Assembly: GCA_964484935.1 (NCBI GenBank)
Contig: CAZAFW010000016.1
Span: 1 to 38,042 of the forward strand
Direction of reading: 5' to 3'
From: BM714 sp964484935
GTDB lineage: Bacteria; Bacillota; Clostridia; Peptostreptococcales; BM714
DNA length: 38,042 nt
The notes beneath the pieces were generated by a model. It was not told the origin of the DNA, made no database searches, and saw nothing but the letters and a program-made list of their open reading frames with translations. Position 1 is the stretch's first letter, and each line of letters opens with the position of its first letter. Below are positions 8,455 to 16,837 of the stretch, in pieces. The position numbers and the translations under genes are program-made.

Positions 8455-9837
8455 CTAAAGCACCACGCTTATCGTTGTTCCTTTTCCGGCAACGCTCTCA
8501 ATATCCATGAATCCTCCATGGAGCTCAACTATTTCATTTGTTATGGCAAGTCCCAAACCGCTTCCCGGCGATTTCATGTTTCCCTTGAAAAACTTTTCCG
8601 TTATATGCTCGAGGTTCTTATCGTCTATTCCCTGTCCGTCATCCTTTACGAACATCCTGACCTTTTCGCCTTCCGCTTTTGATCCGACTACGATCCTTCC
8701 ATTTGTGCCGGTGAACTTTATTGCGTTGTCTATTAGATTGATAAGAACCTGCCTCAGCCTGTTCTCGTCCCCTTGCACATATGTCAGGCTTTGATCCAAA
8801 CTTGTTTCCAGCCGTATGGTTTTCTTCATGGCCTTTGGATAAAACTGCTTCGCAACATCCATCAGAAGATAGTTTATGTCCACCTTGTCCTTGCTTAGGA
8901 CTATCCTTCCCGCTTCAAGCTTTGAGAAGTCAAGCAAATTCTCGACAAGCTCGCTGAGCCTGTTGGCCTCCTTAGAGATAATCATGAGTTCGTCTCTTAT
9001 TTCCTCCTCATCGCTCAAGTCCCCCATAAGCATGGTTTCGCACCATCCCTTTATGGAAGTGAGGGGGGTTCTTATTTCATGTGAGATAGAAGATATGAAA
9101 TCGTTTTTCATTTGGCTCGACTTCATCAATTCCTTGGCCATGTAGTTGAAGGTCTGCCCGAGTTCGCCTATTTCATCGTTCTTTCTTATTACAGCCCTGG
9201 CCTTCAAGTCCCCGTCTGCGATTTTCTCAGATACCGTCTTGAGCTCCTTGATGGGTTTTATTATCGATTCCGCCAAAACAACGCTTAGGAGCACGACCAA
9301 AACCAGCACAACCCCACCGAAAAAAACTGCCTGCAGAGTGATTTTCTCTACAACACGGTTGGTTTCTTCTATTGAAGTGACATACCTGAGTACGCCGTCC
9401 ATACCCCGCCTGTTGGCAAGAGGTCCCGAAACAGATATCAGCTCTTCCTCCGTATCCGGATCCTTGTATCTCCATGTGCCTATTTCTCCTTGCAGCGCCT
9501 TTTCGAAGTCCGCAGTGGAAACAGGTTTTTCGATGTTGAAACCCGATGACGAGTTGACAATTCTGCCTGACAAGTCAATTATCTGGATCTCGGCTTGCTC
9601 GTCCATCGAAAAATTTTCAATTATATATTGGGACTTGTAGTCAAACGAATCATAAACAAGATATTTGTCATAGAATTCGGTAGTCACCGCCACTTTTTCC
9701 TTCAATATCTGCGTTATGTTTCCATAATAATATTGCCTTATAAAAACCGCCAAGAGTATCTCGAGAAAAACTACCGTAATCAATATAACAAACGAATAGT
9801 TGAATACAACGCGCCTTTTCAGACTTTTCAAGCTCAA
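8455..9837 (-). CDS. Sensor histidine kinase (WalK/PhoR-like)
   Basis: This 460-residue membrane histidine kinase has TM1 at about 12-33, an extracytoplasmic sensor of about 135 residues, TM2 at about 170-190, then HAMP (about 190-245). HisKA follows with H253 in SSISHEIRTPLTS, then an HATPase domain with N-box NLIDNAIKFT, DDGQGID and GSGLGLAI. The external region looks like a double-PAS/Cache sensor, but its ligand is unknown. The start is a TTG at 9835-9837 that overlaps the TGA of the response-regulator gene by 3 bp, and no earlier ATG fits. It phosphorylates the adjacent OmpR-family regulator. Confidence 0.9.
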   Translation of the reverse strand: MSLKSLKRRVVFNYSFVILITVVFLEILLAVFIRQYYYGNITQILKEKVAVTTEFYDKYLVYDSFDYKSQYIIENFSMDEQAEIQIIDLSGRIVNSSSGFNIEKPVSTADFEKALQGEIGTWRYKDPDTEEELISVSGPLANRRGMDGVLRYVTSIEETNRVVEKITLQAVFFGGVVLVLVVLLSVVLAESIIKPIKELKTVSEKIADGDLKARAVIRKNDEIGELGQTFNYMAKELMKSSQMKNDFISSISHEIRTPLTSIKGWCETMLMGDLSDEEEIRDELMIISKEANRLSELVENLLDFSKLEAGRIVLSKDKVDINYLLMDVAKQFYPKAMKKTIRLETSLDQSLTYVQGDENRLRQVLINLIDNAIKFTGTNGRIVVGSKAEGEKVRMFVKDDGQGIDDKNLEHITEKFFKGNMKSPGSGLGLAITNEIVELHGGFMDIESVAGKGTTISVVL

Positions 9838-10532
9838 TCAGCCTCTTTCCATCGATATCCCAGACCCCATATTGTTTCTATGGTGTCGGGTTCGGACGGG
9901 GTGTCCTCGATTTTTTGTCTAAGTCTTCTTATATTGACATCAACAATTTTCAAATCGCCTATGTAGTTTTTTCCCCAAACCTCATCGAGCAAATTGTCCC
10001 TCGAAAGGGCCTTGTTTGGATTTGTCACAAAAACCTTGATCATCAAAAATTCAGTTGGCGTCAGTTCAATGATTTGACCCTTCTTATAGAACTTTCTCGC
10101 TATGAAGTCTATTTTGTAAACGCCTGATTCTATTGTGTTGCCTTCTGCTGAAACGTCCTTGAGACTGACCCTCCTCATGAGAGAGTTGACCCTTGCAATA
10201 AGTTCCATCGGGCTGAACGGTTTTGTTATGTAGTCGTCCGCTCCAAACTCGAGGCCCATGACTTTGTCTATGTCCTGAGTCTTTGCTGTAAGCATTATTA
10301 TTCCGATTTCCTTGTTTTTTTCGCGTATGCTCCGGCAAACCTCGAATCCGTCTATACCGGGAAGCATTACGTCAAGAATGGCTATGTCGAATTTGCCTCC
10401 GCCTTCAAATATTTGAAGGGCCATTTCACCACTGTCCGCCTCAATAACTTCCATTTCATTTCTAATCAGGTTGATTTTTGTAAAATTCCTAATAGAATCG
10501 TCGTCCTCCAGCAAAAGTATCTTGCCTTTCAT
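9834..10532 (-). CDS. OmpR/PhoB-family response regulator
   Basis: This 232-residue protein has an N-terminal receiver domain with the acidic pocket LLLEDDD (7-13), phospho-acceptor D54 in AILDVMLPG, T/S in MLTAKT and K in ITKPFSP. A C-terminal winged-helix DNA-binding domain (about 130-230) carries ELTPTEF and a VDVNIRRLRQKIE recognition helix. It is cognate to the downstream kinase. The ribosome site GGAGGTGAC overlaps the stop of the lipoprotein gene 7 bp upstream, so all three genes form one operon. Regulated genes are unknown. Confidence 0.93.
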   Translation of the reverse strand: MKGKILLLEDDDSIRNFTKINLIRNEMEVIEADSGEMALQIFEGGGKFDIAILDVMLPGIDGFEVCRSIREKNKEIGIIMLTAKTQDIDKVMGLEFGADDYITKPFSPMELIARVNSLMRRVSLKDVSAEGNTIESGVYKIDFIARKFYKKGQIIELTPTEFLMIKVFVTNPNKALSRDNLLDEVWGKNYIGDLKIVDVNIRRLRQKIEDTPSEPDTIETIWGLGYRWKEAD

Positions 10533-10539
10533 CCCCTTG

Positions 10540-11901
10540 TCACCTCCAGGTTTTTACAATCTTTTTCACTTCTTCGTCGTCAAGTATTTTTTTCGTGTAT
10601 TCTCTTTTTATGCTGCTTGGGATTTCCTGAATCAGATGAACTTTTTCAGCAACATATGTTTCTCCATTCTTATCCATAGCGGCAAAGTATTCCGCCTTGA
10701 AGGCGGCGGCTCTTTCAGAAAGCATTTCGCTCCTTATCACCCTAAAGTTGTATAGAGGATATGTCTTGCCTGCGTTTTCGTCGACATAGCTTATTTGCAG
10801 ATCCTTCGAACCGTCTCCTGTGTATCCAACGGTCACATGGTCCACCCATTCGTCCGGAAAATCAATTCTAAGGTCTTTTTCCGAATTTATGTAGCTCTTC
10901 ATGACCAAATCCAAACCGTTTTTCCCGTCCCACTGGTGCCAATTTGTTATCCATGGAGTTCCCGCCATGGAAAAAGTGTTTCCGTAGGGCTCCTCGTATG
11001 TTCCTATTTCTATTATTCCGTCCCCGTTTATATCCACGCTTTCAACCGCGTATGCCTTTGAAGTTTTACTGTAATAGCTTGACCCGTCTCCACTGAAAAC
11101 ATTATCTATTTCCCCGTCCTCTACTACAAGAAGATATGTCGCCGCCGAATGGGCTCCTATTCCCATGTCGAGAAAAATGCCCGTCTTGTTGTAAGAAGCA
11201 AGCCCAGAGACTACATTGTAGTACCCGTTTATATACGGATCAAGATTGATTTGGTCTACAACCTGAAGGCTTCCGTCAGAAAAAGCCACAAGCCTTCCTG
11301 TGGAAGACGGCTCACTAACATTGCGGTCAAGATTGAGAAGCAAAATTTCGAAATCGCTGTTTCCGTAAAAATCGCCGACGACCATTTCCGTGTAGGTATC
11401 ACGGTACAATTCGTCAAGTTCTTCGCCATAGCTGTAAACGGAGACATACTTGTTCATATATATGTCCAATTTGTCCGCAGACCATGCCATTACTATCTCT
11501 TTTTCGCCATTTCCGGTAAAGTCGTAGAAGCCGCTGTATGATATTTCAACTCCGGAAGACTCTATTTTGGATACAAGGCGCCATGCTTCGCCTACGCCTG
11601 CGAAAACATAAGCACCCAATCTATAGTTTGCGCCGTCTTTGTAAAAAACCACCGCCTCCTCGCTTCCGTCGCCGTCCAAATCTACGAAATTGATGGCGCT
11701 CATGCCGTCGGGATTTTCCGGTTTGTAAAGTATTTCATCTTTTTTCAATTCAGAATCTATATATTCTTTTATTGTCTGCTGGTCGTTCTTGAGGCTGGGA
11801 GATTCCATCAAATCGCCAGGCGCCCTTGCTCCAACTACAAAACAGCCTGCCGACAACTGAACGAGGCATATGATTGCAAAAAAAAGTCCCAATCGTTTCA
11901 T
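10540..11901 (-). CDS. Lipoprotein with FG-GAP/VCBS-like repeats, in the two-component operon
   Basis: This 453-residue protein begins with a signal peptide and lipobox LSAGC (Cys20), so it is predicted to be lipid-anchored on the outer face. The body contains repeated short blade-like segments with Asp/Gly-rich loops such as FVDLDGDGSEEAV, DFTGNGEKEIV and DINGDGIIEIG. These resemble FG-GAP/VCBS beta-propeller repeats with Ca-binding-like loops. No enzyme motif is seen. As the first gene of an operon with a response regulator and kinase it may modulate the sensor, but this is inference from position only. Start is ATG with TTAGGAG 9 bp upstream. Confidence 0.75.
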   Translation of the reverse strand: MKRLGLFFAIICLVQLSAGCFVVGARAPGDLMESPSLKNDQQTIKEYIDSELKKDEILYKPENPDGMSAINFVDLDGDGSEEAVVFYKDGANYRLGAYVFAGVGEAWRLVSKIESSGVEISYSGFYDFTGNGEKEIVMAWSADKLDIYMNKYVSVYSYGEELDELYRDTYTEMVVGDFYGNSDFEILLLNLDRNVSEPSSTGRLVAFSDGSLQVVDQINLDPYINGYYNVVSGLASYNKTGIFLDMGIGAHSAATYLLVVEDGEIDNVFSGDGSSYYSKTSKAYAVESVDINGDGIIEIGTYEEPYGNTFSMAGTPWITNWHQWDGKNGLDLVMKSYINSEKDLRIDFPDEWVDHVTVGYTGDGSKDLQISYVDENAGKTYPLYNFRVIRSEMLSERAAAFKAEYFAAMDKNGETYVAEKVHLIQEIPSSIKREYTKKILDDEEVKKIVKTWR

Positions 11902-11987
11902 TGAATAATCACTCCTAAGCTAAATCAATTCTTTTAACCATTGTATAACATTCGCAGCTCCCATAGTTTACAAAATCGTTACTCTTG

Positions 11988-12563
11988 TCAAATGCGGCAA
12001 AGGTCCTGCGGTTTTTCCCCGTCAACCGACAAAATCCACTCCAGCTTTATTTCCCAGCATATGGCCTGGTCGTTTTCGGATACTCTTATATTTTCATCAA
12101 ACAGCCTGCTCCAGCTTTTCTTCATTTCCCTCTTTAGAACAGGGTGGAATTGAGTCATCATAACTTGAGACTGGTTTGTCACTCCTTTTTCATCCAAAGC
12201 CCGCCTGAATGAGCGTCTGTCTTTTTCATCTTTCGGTATGTACCAGTAATTGAGTATATAGTCCCATTTTCCCATGTCGAAGACAAGGAGCTTGTCCCTT
12301 TCCATCTCGAGCTCGATGACTACCGTGTTTTCGGCTGGGCATGGCATGAAGTCGCTTCTTAAAGCAAGCCAAATCGGGCCCTCTACTCCTTTTGGCTTTT
12401 CCAGGCGCTTTGCCGCCTCATCTGCAAGCCAATCATAGCAGAGCATGAAGCTATCGCTGCAGTCTCCGTATTTTTTCTTTATATGGCTTTTTTTTATTCT
12501 GAAAACCCCTTTATTTTTGAGTTCTTCCCATGCATTTGAGCTTTGCCTCGTCCAAACCCTCAA
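11988..12563 (-). CDS. DUF3841-type hypothetical protein
   Basis: A 191-residue soluble protein whose N-terminus RVWTRQSSNAWEELKNKG and body motifs (MCYDWLADE-like YDWL, PIWLAL, LELEME, DYILNYWYIP) resemble the DUF3841 family, from memory. Function is unknown. The reading frame is open further upstream, but a TTG start at 12561-12563 is chosen because a GGAAGGGG ribosome site precedes it and the conserved N-terminus begins there. No signal peptide or membrane segment is seen. It is transcribed alone, upstream of the lipoprotein gene with an 86-bp gap. Confidence 0.65.
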   Translation of the reverse strand: MRVWTRQSSNAWEELKNKGVFRIKKSHIKKKYGDCSDSFMLCYDWLADEAAKRLEKPKGVEGPIWLALRSDFMPCPAENTVVIELEMERDKLLVFDMGKWDYILNYWYIPKDEKDRRSFRRALDEKGVTNQSQVMMTQFHPVLKREMKKSWSRLFDENIRVSENDQAICWEIKLEWILSVDGEKPQDLCRI

Positions 12564-12747
12564 GATACCACCCCTTCCGCCTTTATTATAACAAAAACAA
12601 AAACCCGAAATCATGGGCTTTTTAATAAAACGCACATGATTCCGGATTCTTTTGAAAAATGCCCGTAGCCTGCAGTGTCAGGCTCGTATGGTTTTACGCA
12701 TTTTCAAAATTAATTTTATATTCTTTGTCTTTTTCTGTCAATAGAAA

Positions 12748-12776
12748 CATTGCCCCGCGTGTTGCGCGGGGCAATG
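12748..12776 (-). terminator. Terminator of the CoA-transferase / permease / SDR operon
   Basis: The perfect 12-bp arms CATTGCCCCGCG (12748-12759) and CGCGGGGCAATG (12765-12776) enclose a TGTTG loop, about 20 bp beyond the SDR stop. The minus-strand tail TTTCTATTG is only a moderate U-tract. Confidence 0.75.
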
Positions 12777-12795
12777 CGGCAAATGTTTTTATATG

Positions 12796-13539
12796 TTAAA
12801 GTGTAACTCCGCCGTCTACGCTAAGGACAGTTCCTGTAATGAAGCTTGCCTCGTCGGATGCCAGGAATGCATAGGCATTGGCTATGTCTTCAACAGTTCC
12901 CATTCTTTGCATTGGAGCCTTGCCTGCGAGCATTGAGAGAACCTTCTCGGGCATTTTGTCAGTCATAGGTGTGAGAATGAATCCCGGAGCTACAGCATTA
13001 GCGCGGATGCCTTTTTTGCCAAGCTCTTTGCACCATGTCTTGGTCATTCCGATTACGCCCCATTTGCATGCCGCGTAGTTGGTTTGTCCAAAGTTGCCGT
13101 AAAGTCCGACAACCGAAGATGCGCTGAGGATTACTCCGCCTGTTCCCTGCTCGAGCATTTGGAGAGCTGCGGCCTGTCCGCAAAGATAAACGCCCTTTAA
13201 GTTTACGTTTATAACCTTGTCAAAATCGGCTTCAGGCATTTTCTTAAGCTGGTTGTCCGCAGTGATTCCCGCGTTGTTGACTATTATATCGAGCTTTCCG
13301 AAAGCCTCCACCGTGTCGGCAACCATCTTGTCTACAGCTTCCTTGTTTGTAACATTGACATTGATTCCGATTGCCTCTCCGCCGGCAGCCTTGATTTCTG
13401 CAACGGTTTTTTCAACATCGGCCATGTTCATGTCCGCAACTGCAACCTTTGCCCCCTCCTCAGCAAACTTCTTAGCTGTAGCGGCTCCTATTCCTCTTCC
13501 TCCGCCGGTTACTATACCAACCTTTCCTTCAAGTCTCAT
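12796..13539 (-). CDS. SDR-family oxidoreductase, likely 3-hydroxyacyl / 3-hydroxybutyrate dehydrogenase
   Basis: This 247-residue classical short-chain dehydrogenase has the cofactor loop TGGGRGIG (11-18), NNAG near 87, catalytic Ser near 140 (SASSVVG), YAACK (catalytic Tyr and Lys near 153-157) and the C-terminal SVDGGVTL typical of FabG/PhaB-like enzymes. By family it could be FabG, acetoacetyl-CoA reductase or D-3-hydroxybutyrate dehydrogenase. Its operon with a CoA-transferase and GntP-type permease, under a sigma-54 promoter, favours interconversion of 3-hydroxybutyrate and acetoacetate (or their CoA esters) rather than fatty-acid synthesis. Start is ATG with AAGGAGG. Confidence 0.8.
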   Translation of the reverse strand: MRLEGKVGIVTGGGRGIGAATAKKFAEEGAKVAVADMNMADVEKTVAEIKAAGGEAIGINVNVTNKEAVDKMVADTVEAFGKLDIIVNNAGITADNQLKKMPEADFDKVINVNLKGVYLCGQAAALQMLEQGTGGVILSASSVVGLYGNFGQTNYAACKWGVIGMTKTWCKELGKKGIRANAVAPGFILTPMTDKMPEKVLSMLAGKAPMQRMGTVEDIANAYAFLASDEASFITGTVLSVDGGVTL

Positions 13540-13615
13540 TAAAACCCCTCCTTATCGATTTTTTTCTATCTTTAAACAAATTTCAATTGCGCTCTTTTAT
13601 TAAACTGATTCAAGA

Positions 13616-14989
13616 TCAAACAACGCCCATTGTTGCGAAAACAATTGCTATGGCAGTTGCGAAAATCGGAATTACAACTGTGCACATTCCTATGTCGGCA
13701 TAAGATTCCTTGTGCGAGAGTCCGCATATTCCAAGTAGCGTTATAACCGCGCCGTTGTGGGGCAAGCTGTCCAAACCGCCGCAGGCCATGGCTGCGATTC
13801 TGTGGAAGGCCGCCGGATCGATTCCGAGCGCTAGAGCCTTTTGCATGTATATGTCGCCAAGAGCTCCGAGAGCTATGCTCATGCCGCCTGATGCGGAACC
13901 TGTGATACCAGCAAGAACACTTGTCGAAACCGCCAGAGAAATAAGCGGGGTTCCCGGTATTGCAAGGATTGCAGTCTTTACGAGCGCGAAAGCTCCCAAA
14001 GTCTTTATTACGTTTCCGTAACCAACTTCTGAAGAAGTGTTTACTATTGCAAGAAGCGATCCGAATGCGCCTTGGTTTACGCAATTCTTGACATCGCCGA
14101 TTTTGTTCTTGAAAAGAGCTATTGTCAAGAGAACAGCTGCAACCAGCGATATGATTATGCTCCAAATTCCTCTTACCTTGGCGATTGATGTTCCGTAGTC
14201 GGCAAGATAGGCCGCTTCCATGTTGGCAAATACAAACTTCGAAAGAACAAAGTTGAGGCCCAAAACCAAGATGATGGGAAGAATAGCCATCATGAGGCTT
14301 GGAAGCTCGTCATAAGCGATTTCCTTGATGTTCTCGTTGGGATGGTCTCCATAGCCTTCGCCCTTGGCCATTGCGGCCTTGGATCTTCTTTGCAGCCAGA
14401 ATACGCCGCCGCCGAACATTACCACCGCGCCTATGAGTCCGAGGAAAGGTGCAGCCCAAGGAGTAGTCTCAAAGAAAGGCATCGGGATCGCGTTTTGTAT
14501 TTGAGGCGTGCCCGGAAGGGCGGTCATAGTGAATGTGAAAGAACCCAGAGCTATTGCTGCCGGTATGAATCTTTTAGGAACGTCAGCTTCTCTGAAAAGA
14601 GCCGCCGCGATCGGGTAAACTGCAAATGCGACAACAAACAGAGAAACTCCTCCGTATGTAAGGATTCCGCAGGAAAGGACAACTGCCGTGATGGCTTTTC
14701 CTTTTCCCAACTTATCGGTGATGCCGTGGGCAATCGCTTTTGCCGCTCCAGACTCGTCCATCAATTTACCAAAGATGGCTCCCAATAGAAAGAGCGGGAA
14801 GTAAGCCTTTGCGTATCCTGCGAATGCCGTCATGAAAACTTCTGTGTAACTGGCCATAAGTGGCACGTCTCCGGACATCAGTGCTGCCAGTCCGGCAAGA
14901 ATCGGGGCCAAAATCAATACGGTGATGCCTCTATATGCAAGATACATCAATAAACCCAGAGATAAGATGATTCCAAATATTCCAAACAT
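13616..14989 (-). CDS. GntP-family permease (probable hydroxybutyrate or short-chain acid transporter)
   Basis: This 457-residue, very hydrophobic protein has about 12-14 predicted membrane helices and the GntP/H+-gluconate symporter look (GLLMYLAYRGITVLILAPIL at the N-terminus, GALGDIYMQKALALGI and LPHNGAVITLL near the C-terminus). Members next to 3-hydroxybutyrate dehydrogenase and CoA-transferase genes are usually annotated as beta-hydroxybutyrate or short-chain acid permeases, and the same substrate class is inferred here. It sits between the CoA-transferase (80-bp gap) and the SDR (75-bp gap) in one operon. Start is ATG with AAGGAG. Confidence 0.85.
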   Translation of the reverse strand: MFGIFGIILSLGLLMYLAYRGITVLILAPILAGLAALMSGDVPLMASYTEVFMTAFAGYAKAYFPLFLLGAIFGKLMDESGAAKAIAHGITDKLGKGKAITAVVLSCGILTYGGVSLFVVAFAVYPIAAALFREADVPKRFIPAAIALGSFTFTMTALPGTPQIQNAIPMPFFETTPWAAPFLGLIGAVVMFGGGVFWLQRRSKAAMAKGEGYGDHPNENIKEIAYDELPSLMMAILPIILVLGLNFVLSKFVFANMEAAYLADYGTSIAKVRGIWSIIISLVAAVLLTIALFKNKIGDVKNCVNQGAFGSLLAIVNTSSEVGYGNVIKTLGAFALVKTAILAIPGTPLISLAVSTSVLAGITGSASGGMSIALGALGDIYMQKALALGIDPAAFHRIAAMACGGLDSLPHNGAVITLLGICGLSHKESYADIGMCTVVIPIFATAIAIVFATMGVV

Positions 14990-15070
14990 GTTTTTTCTCC
15001 TTTTTTATTTTTTCCCCTTATAACTTTTTGCATTTTTCTATCCCGTTTGTTTATATATCTGAAAATCCCT

Positions 15071-16621
15071 TTAGATTTCCAGCCCCATCAATCCTTCCTT
15101 GAATATTGCAGGATTCATTTCTTTAAGGTCTTCCGCAACAAGCGGCTCAAAATCCATCAAATCGAGAACTTGCGTTTTCAAGTCTATTCCGGGAGCTATT
15201 TCAGTAAGTGTAAGCCCCTCTTTTCTGAGTTCGAAAACAGCTCTCTCTGTAACGTAGAGCACAGGCTGGCCAACTTCATTGGCATAATCTCCGCTGAAAG
15301 TAACCTGCTCAACTTCCTTGATGAACTTCTTGAATCTTCCTTCTTTTTCAATTACAAGCTTACCATTGTCGGCTTTGACTCTCAGCCCTCCTGCCATGAA
15401 GCTTCCGCAATAAACGACTTTCTTGGCGTTTTGGGTTATGTTTATGAATCCTCCGCAACCGGCAATCTTGGGTCCGAATTTTGAAACGTTGATGTTTCCT
15501 CCGAAGTCGCACTGGGCAAGTCCCAGGAATGCAACATCGAGCCCTCCACCGTCATAGAAGTCAAACTGGTAAGGCTGGTCTATTATGCACTGGGCATTTA
15601 TACTCGCTCCGAAGCTTTGTCCTCCTGCGGGAACACCGCCGATAGGACCGGCTTCAACAGTAAGTACCATCTGGTCTCCGCAGCCTTCTTCGTTTGCCAC
15701 AGCAGCAACGCCTTCGGGAACTCCTATCCCAAGGTTTACCTTTGAATTCGGAACAAGCTCCATGGCCGCCCTTCTGGCAATCATTTTTCTTTCATTCAGT
15801 TTCATTGGCTCGATTCCGTCAAGAGGCATGCGAATGTCTCCGCAATATGCGGGGTTGAATTGCTCAGCAAAAGTCTGCATGTGGTTTTCGGCTTCCGCAA
15901 CAACTACCGCGTCTACATAAATGCCTGGAATCTTGACTTGGTGGGGATGCAAACTTCCGTTCTCAACAACTTTTTCAACCTGTACAATTACTGTACCGCC
16001 CGAGTTGGTTACCGCCTGTGCGATTGACAGATTTTCAAGAAAAGCCGCTTCCTTGTTGAGAGTTATGTTTCCGGACTCATCGGCATATGTTCCTCTTATA
16101 AAAGCCACATCAATTGGAAAAGCCTTGTAGATGAGCCTTTCCTTGCCAATTATTTCCACTAATTCCACTACATCTTCTTTTGTCATCTCATTGAGCTTTC
16201 CACCCTCCAAGCGGGGGTCTACAAATGTCTTAAGCCCTACATGTGTGATTGTTCCGACTTTTCCCGCCGCAATGTCCCTGAACATATGCGATATTACACC
16301 CTGGGGGAGATTGTAAGCCTCAATCTTGTTTTCAAGAGCTAGTTTCTGCATCTTTGGAGCCAAGCCCCAATGGCCGCCGATAACTTTTTTTATGAGTCCT
16401 TCATGTCCCAAATGGTTGAGCCCGCGCTCCGCGCCGTCGCCCTGACCGGCCGCGTATACGAGACCAAGATTTTTCGGCGATCCGTCTTCCACGAATCTTT
16501 TTTCAAGTGCCTTTGTCAATTCTTCCGGGTGTCCGTTTCCTACGAACCCACCGGTTGCCACCATGTCTCCATCTTTTATGAGCGCTACGGCAGCTTCAGC
16601 TGTCATGACCTTCGATTTCAA
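15071..16621 (-). CDS. Fused-subunit acyl-CoA:carboxylate CoA-transferase (Pct/YdiF type)
   Basis: This 516-residue CoA-transferase carries both alpha and beta halves in one chain, as in Clostridium propionicum propionate CoA-transferase. The alpha-half glycine loop GGFVGNGHPEEL is at 24-35. The catalytic glutamate is E323 in TVEAGPIGG, matching E324 of Pct. It moves CoA from acetyl-CoA or another acyl-CoA to a short-chain acid, here probably 3-hydroxybutyrate, acetoacetate or butyrate. The start is TTG at 16619-16621 with an excellent AAAGGAGGG site, since the ATG further upstream would put the ribosome site inside the gene. It is the first gene of a sigma-54-dependent operon. Confidence 0.9.
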   Translation of the reverse strand: MKSKVMTAEAAVALIKDGDMVATGGFVGNGHPEELTKALEKRFVEDGSPKNLGLVYAAGQGDGAERGLNHLGHEGLIKKVIGGHWGLAPKMQKLALENKIEAYNLPQGVISHMFRDIAAGKVGTITHVGLKTFVDPRLEGGKLNEMTKEDVVELVEIIGKERLIYKAFPIDVAFIRGTYADESGNITLNKEAAFLENLSIAQAVTNSGGTVIVQVEKVVENGSLHPHQVKIPGIYVDAVVVAEAENHMQTFAEQFNPAYCGDIRMPLDGIEPMKLNERKMIARRAAMELVPNSKVNLGIGVPEGVAAVANEEGCGDQMVLTVEAGPIGGVPAGGQSFGASINAQCIIDQPYQFDFYDGGGLDVAFLGLAQCDFGGNINVSKFGPKIAGCGGFINITQNAKKVVYCGSFMAGGLRVKADNGKLVIEKEGRFKKFIKEVEQVTFSGDYANEVGQPVLYVTERAVFELRKEGLTLTEIAPGIDLKTQVLDLMDFEPLVAEDLKEMNPAIFKEGLMGLEI

Positions 16622-16664
16622 ACTGTTCCCTCCTTTATGTATTTTTTGTCGCATCTATATATCA

Positions 16665-16681
16665 AGCAAGTATTATGCCAA
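16665..16681 (-). promoter_or_regulatory. Sigma-54 (-24/-12) promoter of the CoA-transferase operon
   Basis: The minus strand reads TTGGCATAATACTTGCT, with GG and GC exactly 10 bp apart. It agrees with the consensus TTGGCAC-N5-TTGCW at all but one of the fixed positions. It lies 44 bp upstream of the TTG start, and the divergent-type activator PAS-AAA+-Fis is encoded immediately upstream. Confidence 0.88.
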
Positions 16682-16719
16682 TATTCAGAGAAGCATGCCT
16701 TTGCAGACACTTCAAACCA

Positions 16720-16773
16720 AATGCAGCCATAAAGCCGGTTTTGAAACTTCCGGCTTTTACGGCTGCATTTTTT
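16720..16773. terminator. Hairpin between the regulator gene and the CoA-transferase gene
   Basis: The arms ATGCAGCC-ATAAAGCCGG and CCGGCTTTTA-C-GGCTGCAT pair with few mismatches. The T-run (16767-16773) is on the plus strand, with only a weak tract on the minus strand. It probably ends the regulator transcript and/or blocks antisense reading. It lies between the sigma-54 promoter and the upstream repeat. Confidence 0.6.
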
Positions 16774-16814
16774 TAAAAAATACAAATCAGTTCTTTGCGT
16801 TCACAACAACTACA

Positions 16815-16831
16815 TGTAAACAATGTTTACA
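16815..16831. promoter_or_regulatory. 17-bp inverted repeat, candidate activator-binding site (UAS) for operon B
   Basis: TGTAAACA and TGTTTACA are perfect reverse complements around one central base. The site is about 145 bp upstream of the -12/-24 promoter and just after the regulator stop codon, a normal distance for a sigma-54 enhancer. A related repeat lies upstream of the second sigma-54 promoter. Confidence 0.65.
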
Positions 16832-16837
16832 GTCTCT

